A DNA stretch of 60,000 nucleotides from Owenia fusiformis (lineage: Eukaryota; Annelida; Polychaeta; Sabellida; Oweniidae): contig CAIIXF020000010.1 of assembly GCA_903813345.2 (NCBI GenBank), positions 21,713,181 to 21,773,180 on the forward strand, written 5' to 3'. The position numbers were made by a program, and so were the translations under genes. Below are positions 58,301 through 60,000 of this stretch, in pieces; position 1 is the stretch's first letter; every line of letters begins with the position of its first letter. The notes under the pieces are model-generated. The model was not told the DNA's origin. It was given only the letters and a program-made list of their open reading frames with translations, and made no database searches.

Positions 58301-59312
58301 AGGAGCTTATTTGAGATCTTTAGATGTTTTTACTTATACTTTGAATCTTTCTTCTTAACACTGTCTCCAAAAATATTGCATTTCACATGGTGCAAAGGTA
58401 AAACATAACATACGTAAACGTATGAACGCAACATAAACCCTTTCAATATACACTATATGGAGTCATATCGAGTCGTCTCGACAAAAAAAGTAACAAAATT
58501 CAAGTCAATATTAGGATACCATGATATCAGGTTCTGGTTCAGTCTTGTTACCGGATCGATTTACATTGACATTTATTGCATTTTTTATATTGTATTATTG
58601 ATGATCAATTCAGATTGATCTCTCGCTTGTTATACTTCCTTTCCAATACAACAGCTGGCTTCTAGAATTTACGAGCCTGGATTGTATTTGTAAATCACAC
58701 AAACTATCATGTTACGATCTATTTAAGTAAACATAAGTTTCGATTTATGAAATAATGTTCAATTAATATTCAAGAGCATTATGGAAGCCTATAATTGCTT
58801 AACATATGCGTATGTTTGCTTCATGGCTGGCTGTTACATTTATATACTTATATGCATCTTGAAAAACAGAAGCAGAATCTTATATAAGTTCATACATACA
58901 CCAAAAAATGAAGTCTAATTTTGGAGAAACCTTCTCAATTTTGTTGGAATCTTCTTGTGTTGATTCAGCGTCAAATAAATTTAAGCGGACGATATTATAT
59001 TTTCATTGATTTAGAGATGAGCTATTTCACGTTTTACGTCTTGGTTTATCTAGCATTAATCATACAAAAATCGTCAAGACGTTGAGTTTTCTGTCTTTGC
59101 TTTTATTCCACCCTTTTACAGTATGCTAATTAGGGGCTTTGTTAGGTAACTCAATCCCCCAGTCCTACAGTGTATATAACATAAATTGTTGATATTTTCC
59201 AGGAATGGGATGATTATAAGTTACAATGGAAGCCCAGTGAGTATGGAGGTGTGGATAGACTATACGTGCCATCCAAGGAGATTTGGCTACCAGATATAGT
59301 ACTATACAATAA
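25257..59312 (+). CDS. Gene B: second nAChR-family subunit, 3' partial
   Basis: This gene lies 12 kb downstream of gene A in the same direction. The model joins 25257-25317, 46243-46388, 56051-56095 and 59203-59312, running off the window. Phases are 1, 0, 0 and 2, the classic order for nAChR exons 1-4. The product starts with a signal peptide, then the N-terminal helix and first strands, loop D (KLQW) and loop A with the conserved Tyr (LYN). Loop C is outside the window, so alpha or non-alpha status cannot be read. Tandem placement and shared exon structure suggest duplication of an ancestral subunit gene. Intron 1 is about 20.9 kb because of transposon insertions. Confidence 0.88.
25318..26420 (+). 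other. Start of intron 1 of gene B
   Basis: AT-rich intronic sequence before the LINE insertion. The open frame at 25471-25710 has no recognisable features. No regulatory motif was recognised with confidence. Confidence 0.4.
26421..28817 (+). CDS. LINE ORF2: endonuclease end plus reverse transcriptase, 798 codons
   Basis: This is the polyprotein of a non-LTR retrotransposon; it reverse-transcribes element RNA at the target site. Residues about 15-65 are the end of the apurinic-type endonuclease ([11 protein letters not shown], then the catalytic SDHFPI). RT motifs follow: [15 protein letters not shown], a catalytic Asp at about residue 435 in [25 protein letters not shown] at about 491, FADDTNLL at about 522-529, then the [11 protein letters not shown] and NFLGITID blocks. 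The C-terminus ends with the [13 protein letters not shown] phrase common to CR1/L2/Jockey-type elements. The frame is free of stops, yet roughly the first 150-200 endonuclease residues are missing, so it is a 5'-truncated and probably recent insertion in the sense strand of intron 1 of gene B. Confidence 0.92.
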   Translation: MICQRPYNYIYNTMTAYNLLPVIYKATRVTSTSATSIDNIFTNDPKIDLCGIIYNDISDHFPIFATSNKPINKTKFIKRSIRKYTVENISKFKELLSHDTWDDITNVNNANDSYNKFEDKVSNFYNECFPLKQVTIKLYNNNTKPWLTSAILKSIRNKSKLYKKYLRNPNDQNKKQYKSFANQLKTTIKFSQKQYYNNKFEHNQGNIKANWQIINQILQRKNKNNNISDSFIHNNVELTDKQEIANQFNNFFVKVGEKLASKIPKSNRNSLDFMQSIGRQAQTLLLDTVEANELNKIITNLKPSAAGHDDFKPFIIKDCGLLFHHPLLHIFNLSLKNGIFPDRLKIAKVIPIYKKDDAHFFTNYRPISVLPVFSKILEKIMHHRISTFIDSIDILYINQFGFREKRSTSMAVLTFIEKIRKAIDDGEFTIGLFLDFSKAFDTIDHNILLSKLEFYGIRGVALNWIKSYFTHRIQKTFYSNTLSEPEFITCGIPQGSILGPLFFILYINDIYLSSPRLFFILFADDTNLLIKGKNLTELADILNTELKLIEEWLITNKLSLNADKTKYIIFTSSQKRYNANNINIFLNKKKLRQVDNINFLGITIDQNLNWKRHIMSVSAKISRTIGILYRVKQLLNDKAFLSIYYSLIYSYLIYGNLIWGEAGSGLLNSLHILQKKFTRIATNSNYRAHSLPLFKQLNILNIFDINKQLKCLFMYKWINKLHNYHKIFPNLFSTIQERHVYNTRNRINYDKPKIRTNYGKALISFTAPSIWNSLPIEITSSGSIFIMKKELKKYFINQ
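26421..29036 (+). mobile_element. 5'-truncated CR1/L2/Jockey-like LINE
   Basis: The element comprises the ORF above, about 180 bp of 3' UTR and a terminal simple repeat (AATA units from about 28996, running into A-rich and AT repeats to 29036). Tails of short tandem repeats rather than poly(A) are typical of CR1/L2-type LINEs. The 5' boundary is placed near 26420 because endonuclease-like coding begins there; I could not find a convincing target duplication. Confidence 0.85.
30161..30337. mobile_element. Short inverted-repeat element (MITE-like)
   Basis: GCCACAGTCACTTTTG followed by TACG near 30162 pairs with CAAATGTGACTGAGGC near 30321-30336, and GTCGTAGCTTCC near 30199 pairs with GAAGCCACGGTCG near 30290. 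Both arms share a TAA-type flank (CTAAT, CTTAAT). It is about 175 bp with imperfect arms of about 50 bp and no coding potential. Confidence 0.6.
31062..31325 (-). CDS. Possible antisense exon of unknown gene inside intron 1 of gene B
   Basis: The minus-strand frame starts after a strong acceptor (ttcattttttttcag) and runs about 87 codons to a TAA stop: [20 protein letters not shown] at the start, [20 protein letters not shown] in the middle, [15 protein letters not shown] at the end. Local GC is visibly higher than the surrounding DNA and the composition is balanced and hydrophilic, unlike chance frames here. I do not recognise the family. It could be the last exon of a nested gene on the opposite strand, or a remnant. 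No upstream exon was identified between 31400 and 37700. Confidence 0.4.
   Translation of the reverse strand, partial: DTSPGIPNISHQRVSLKLYWEKDNDDYVMSGYNLDNAKAVVKNYQSARQFGLKSTDVYLSSNRFNMLRKPKMHPRHKGCVNSENLRP
35938..36420. mobile_element. TIR element, about 480 bp
   Basis: The left end TCGGACTGGGGGAACAAGGG (35938 on) is the imperfect inverse of the right end CCCCATGTTCCCCGACT (36404-36420). The interior repeats the GGGGCAAAAC phrase near 36125-36150. No transposase frame was seen, so this is a non-autonomous DNA element. Confidence 0.6.
37833..38280. repeat. Foldback segment nested in the left arm
   Basis: The arms 37833-37963 and 38150-38280 are inverted copies of about 130 bp (CTGTAATAAATAGGTATA against its complement ending at the CTATTTATTGCAG near 38280; ATTAATATTGGATGGAGGGG against CCCCTCCATCCAATATTAAT). 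It begins exactly where the left outer TIR stops matching the right one. It is absent from the right side of the big element, where different sequence of about 225 bp occupies the position. Confidence 0.75.
38281..38799. repeat. Inner inverted arm, left copy
   Basis: It begins TAGTCCGGGCTGTTAAG and contains GTTGCTAGGGGCAACC and TTGTGATGTCATAATAGCC. It is matched as a reverse complement at 44781-45301 with few mismatches over its length. Confidence 0.85.
39098..39946. mobile_element. Near-perfect 849-bp foldback, flanked by TACTA
   Basis: Two arms of about 417 bp (39098-39514 and 39530-39946) are inverted copies separated by 15 bp. Their likeness is such that minus-strand codons at 39102-39293 and plus-strand codons at 39751-39942 give nearly the same peptide. 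Termini read CACCCTATGCAGACAGAGCC, and TACTA directly flanks both ends (39093-39097, 39947-39951) as a direct 5-bp duplication. The arm motif GGGTGCGGAGC recurs internally. It lies inside the 7.8-kb TIR element and must be a later insertion. Confidence 0.85.
40345..41200 (-). mobile_element. 5'-truncated L1/Tx1-like LINE tail
   Basis: The minus-strand frame 41181-40483 (232 codons) encodes the C-terminal part of an ORF2: [20 protein letters not shown], then a Cys-His knuckle [18 protein letters not shown], then a Trp-containing tail. That knuckle after the RT is typical of L1/Tx1-type elements. Past the stop, a T-rich run at 40352-40372 on the plus strand is the expected poly(A) tail on the minus strand. 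RT and endonuclease are missing. The frame is intact to its natural stop, so the insertion is not very old. The upstream edge (about 41200-41270) is uncertain. Confidence 0.75.
41525..42165. repeat. GATAT/ATATG pentanucleotide satellite
   Basis: About 640 bp of almost uninterrupted GATAT-type units with interspersed ATATAC and ATGATGTACGATATGAT variants; longer repeats of order 100 bp (the GTATGATGTACGATATGAT phrase recurs near 41635, 41725 and 41960) are superimposed. Open frames on the minus strand here (His-Ile-Val-Tyr repeats) are artefacts of the satellite. Confidence 0.95.
42597..42671. repeat. Two related hairpins in tandem
   Basis: TAGACTCCAGA-CTTCA-TCTGGAGTCTA (42597-42623) is a perfect 11-bp stem with a 5-nt loop. 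The flanking phrase CAAAAACAATAGACTCC is duplicated about 52 bp on, where TCCGGA-CTTCA-TCCGGA forms a second stem with the same loop. The stem bases covary (CCAGA/TCTGG to CCGGA/TCCGG) while the loop is kept. Confidence 0.6.
43145..43400. repeat. Three-copy direct repeat, unit about 75 bp
   Basis: The phrase AAATTTGGGCATAGCCTTCG with GGCCACnCnAAGGGATTTTCC is present near 43232 and 43305, and a more diverged first copy (ATAGCCTTAGGCAAACCCGAA) starts near 43158. It lies inside the 7.8-kb element. Confidence 0.65.
43871..43942 (-). ncRNA. tRNA-like sequence, probably SINE-derived, with Pol III boxes
   Basis: Read on the minus strand it begins GCTCTGTAGCTCAAGTGGCA (D-arm, A-box-like) and contains GGATTCGATTCCC (B box, one base from the GGTTCGANTCC consensus) at about tRNA spacing. 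A run of six T follows a few bases past the 3' end, a Pol III terminator. The two acceptor-stem strands do not pair and the anticodon arm is held only by weak pairs, so it is unlikely to be a working tRNA. A tRNA-derived SINE head or tRNA pseudogene fits better. Confidence 0.6.
44781..45301. repeat. Inner inverted arm, right copy
   Basis: Reverse complement of 38281-38799. It begins ACCCTAGTTTCAATCATTCC and ends ACAGCCCGGACTA. The palindrome-rich GGTTGCTATGGAAATGG and GTTGCCCCTAGCAAC segments occur at 45144-45174. Confidence 0.85.
45577..46242 (+). other. Last part of intron 1 of gene B
   Basis: Unique-looking sequence between the TIR element and exon 2. An in-frame ATG at 46197 (and one at 46155) reads straight into exon 2 through the acceptor, and a TATATTTTTA stretch lies at about 46080-46090; see the alternative-start finding. 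Confidence 0.45.
46243..46388 (+). CDS. Gene B exon 2, N-terminal helix and first strands
   Basis: This 146-nt exon follows gttttcttcag and precedes gtaagt. With the G of exon 1 it encodes [17 protein letters not shown], a GYNKLIRPV stretch, [16 protein letters not shown] and LIDV. The pattern of an amphipathic helix RLYxDLL, then Y-N-x-x-I/V-RPV, then L-T-V-x-x-x-L-x-L-x-Q-L-I-D-V is the signature of the mature N-terminus of nAChR subunits. Phases 1 in and 0 out agree with the neighbours. Length matches the usual roughly 140-nt exon 2. Confidence 0.92.
46389..48969 (+). other. Gene B intron 2, first part
   Basis: AT-rich sequence with a C-run (46622-46635 region) and one arm of a long-range inverted pair (48144-48240). 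No gene seen. Confidence 0.4.
48144..48240. repeat. Left member of a long-range inverted pair
   Basis: CACTGTTCCACAACTAGTTA followed by GACGGAACG and CAAAATGGATGAA is matched in reverse complement at 54660-54756, roughly 95 bp with indels. It could be the TIR of a 6.6-kb element or two copies of one dispersed repeat; no flanking duplication was seen. Confidence 0.6.
49189..49575 (+). CDS. Unrecognised 128-codon frame inside the hAT-like element
   Basis: This frame starts [10 protein letters not shown] and includes [20 protein letters not shown] and [16 protein letters not shown]. The composition is balanced, but no domain is recognisable. It sits on the left side of the hAT-like element and might be a captured host exon or remnant transposase; a GTAAGT directly follows its last codons (ACGAG|GTAAGT near 49571), as a real exon might have. 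Low confidence. Confidence 0.25.
   Translation: MMQCLMMTVSLSVSLFKIIFRNKKTSIKIECKASAANVIGISHSLHGVISPIRLPCDIGVPKYFQTADFFDLDAGSIFQFLSYIRHTVNALDLRTTMKKFTNKHYHVPEIAGPLITLFNAKTCNLGTR
49631..49719. promoter_or_regulatory. Cluster of four CRE palindromes
   Basis: The full CREB/ATF palindrome TGACGTCA occurs at 49631-49638, 49662-49669, 49670-49677 (directly abutting the previous) and 49712-49719. The motif is standard; activity here is not shown. Confidence 0.6.
50169..50180. promoter_or_regulatory. NRF1-type palindrome
   Basis: TGCGCATGCGCA is an exact NRF1 consensus palindrome in AT-rich surroundings inside the hAT-like element. Confidence 0.45.
50367..50380. promoter_or_regulatory. RFX X-box palindrome
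   Basis: GTTGCCATGGCAAC is a perfect RFX-type X-box. It lies inside the hAT-like element; imperfect relatives are repeated in the 7.8-kb TIR element. Confidence 0.45.
51147..54185 (+). other. Gene B intron 2, middle part
   Basis: AT-rich sequence with one inverted-repeat element (51491-51725). The open frame at 53239-53547 has no recognisable domain. I see nothing else. Confidence 0.4.
51491..51725. mobile_element. Inverted-repeat element (MITE-like), 235 bp
   Basis: ATAGAGATTTCGC at 51491 and GCGAAACCTCTCTAT ending at 51725 are inverted ends, and the arms continue with GTTTATTATTCCCGTATAAC against GTTATACGGGAATAGTAAAC. The arms are about 70 bp with indels. No coding potential. Confidence 0.7.
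54190..54654. mobile_element. TTAA-flanked MITE, 465 bp
   Basis: GGCCAAACTGCCCTAATTCA (54190 on) is the imperfect inverse of the right end, whose last bases are GGGGCATTTTGGCC. Each end abuts TTAA (54186-54189, 54655-54658). TTAA duplications are typical of piggyBac and Kolobok-type elements. No transposase frame is present. Confidence 0.7.
54660..54756. repeat. Right member of the long-range inverted pair
   Basis: Reverse-complement partner of 48144-48240; its outer end reads AACTAGTTGTGGAACAGTG. It starts just outside the TTAA-flanked MITE. Confidence 0.6.
54760..56050 (+). other. Gene B intron 2, last part
   Basis: AT-rich sequence ending in the acceptor tttatattttcag before exon 3. Nothing else recognised. 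Confidence 0.4.
56051..56095 (+). CDS. Gene B exon 3 (45 nt)
   Basis: This exon encodes [15 protein letters not shown] between tttatattttcag and gtatat. Size, phase 0 at both ends and sequence equal the family standard and the exon 3 of gene A. The exon is the first and most complete member of the downstream tandem array, which duplicates its last 30 nt together with its donor site. Confidence 0.92.
56096..56710 (+). repeat. Tandem array derived from the 3' part of exon 3 and its donor site
   Basis: About twelve copies of a 45-60 bp unit follow the exon directly. The core reads ATCATGACAACCAATGCATGG, then CTTCGACAG, then GTATAT, with starts near 56114, 56164, 56207, 56263, 56313, 56357, 56408, 56456, 56505, 56565, 56619 and 56675. 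The core is exon 3 sequence coding [10 protein letters not shown]. In most copies the preceding bases have become CTTTTACTCAG, an acceptor-like sequence, and the following bases remain a donor. Two or three copies are damaged (TTTGGCTTAG, TGACTTCGAC, GGCCAAGA variants). Plain tandem duplication is certain; use as exons is not. Confidence 0.9.
56711..59202 (+). other. Gene B intron 3 after the array
   Basis: AT-rich sequence with a long C-run at about 58277-58291. No exon-4-like copy other than the one at 59203 was seen. It ends with gatattttccag. Confidence 0.45.
59203..59312 (+). CDS. Gene B exon 4, loops D and A
   Basis: This 110-nt exon lies between gatattttccag and gtaagt. It encodes [16 protein letters not shown], then [20 protein letters not shown]. 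It has the canonical loop D Trp (LQW) and the loop A Tyr (LYN), whereas all three gene A versions have Phe there. Phase 0 in and 2 out is the family standard. Whether further copies follow, as in gene A, cannot be judged from the remaining 688 nt, which show none. Confidence 0.93.
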
Positions 59313-60000
59313 GTAAGTCATGGTGCACTCTTGCATCGAGCCTCTTTACAGCACTCCCCGCCTCCGGTCCTCGACTCATCAAGAATTTCAGAGGAAGGGG
59401 GACTAATGCACGACTGGAATGAAGATAAATAAAGCAAAATAACCTTGAAATAAGAGAATAAGCTGCTTATTTTGAAAATGTGCTTGTTTGCATATACGTT
59501 TTATAATGACAGGGTCGTCGTAATATTAACTAAAAAAGCTATCCATTGTATTTGATGACTTTGTTTTTTAATTGTCGTTTGCTTTCTGTGTAGTCGTGTA
59601 ATTGTCTTTTAGCAGTTTAGTAAACGTACTACATGATTGATTTTTAACACATTTTGTAAAGATATTAGACTACTGAAGTAATACACGCTTGAAAGTCCAA
59701 AAGCGAACTCGATTCGAATTCATCAACGTCGGTTGGCTCGATATTCCATCATGGCCACTCATGATTGAGAATGTCGTCTAATATACACTCCCCTTCGTAA
59801 GTTTGGTAACTAAAATTAAATGCCCAATGATCCAGATTCAATTTTTTGTTCGGATACTACTATTTTCAATTGATCATTTACCATGTCATTTATCACGATG
59901 ACTAAATAAATGAAACAAACTCGTCTTGTCATTGTCCAAACAATGATGTATTTTGTTAACCAAATAAAATCGGATATGTTAAAAAACTCAAAACAGGTCA
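59313..60000 (+). other. Start of intron 4 of gene B
   Basis: Intronic sequence beginning gtaagt. No second exon-4 copy or other feature is visible before the window ends. Confidence 0.5.

Noticed and set aside
1-60000. CRISPR array, bacterial operon or phage content
   Set aside because: Spliced animal genes, LINEs and MITEs; the only tandem arrays are satellite, minisatellite or exon-derived and lack spacer structure.

Overview
The window is animal genomic DNA: it is AT-rich, has multi-kilobase introns with GT..AG borders, carries many transposon remnants, and its only convincing host genes are two Cys-loop ligand-gated channel subunits of the nicotinic acetylcholine receptor (nAChR) family. 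Large introns, many foldback and TIR elements, a CR1/L2/Jockey-like LINE and an L1/Tx1-like LINE tail suit a marine invertebrate, possibly a lophotrochozoan. I cannot fix the phylum from the sequence.

Gene A (about 372 to 13234, + strand, 5' end outside the window) is an nAChR subunit without the vicinal Cys pair of alpha subunits. It has a 45-nt exon 3, then three tandem homologous versions of the 110-nt exon 4 (5678-5787, 6076-6185, 6812-6921). One 985-nt exon follows (7642-8626) and carries the Cys-loop, M1-M3 and most of the cytoplasmic loop. Three alternative terminal exons each supply the end of the MA helix, M4 and a different C-terminus (9783-9950, 12336-12536, 13043-13234). Exon phases make the exon-4 copies mutually exclusive, so up to nine proteins could come from this locus. 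Perfect inverted repeats lie in both introns between the exon-4 copies.

From 13235 to 25256 is intergenic DNA with a small 22-bp-TIR element, a decayed mariner-like transposase with a recognisable terminal repeat, and a decayed reverse-transcriptase fragment.

Gene B (25257 to beyond 60000, + strand) is a second nAChR subunit in tandem: signal-peptide exon 1 at 25257-25317, exon 2 at 46243-46388, exon 3 at 56051-56095, exon 4 at 59203-59312. The roughly 21-kb intron 1 holds a 5'-truncated LINE with an intact 798-codon reading frame, a possible antisense exon (31062-31325) and a 7.8-kb terminal-inverted-repeat element (37784-45576, flanked by CTTAT). That element contains a near-perfect 849-bp foldback, an L1-like fragment, a GATAT satellite and a tRNA-like sequence. 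Intron 2 holds a 2.2-kb hAT-like element loaded with CRE, NRF1 and RFX-type palindromes, and a 465-bp TTAA-flanked MITE. Immediately after exon 3 of gene B lies a tandem array of about a dozen copies of the 3' part of that exon, most with their own AG and GT, which looks like an array of potential 30-nt microexons.

The most notable items are the two-point combinatorial exon design of gene A, the exon-derived array in gene B, and the nested inverted-repeat element. All splice calls come from sequence inspection (homology, phase, consensus sites) without transcript evidence.
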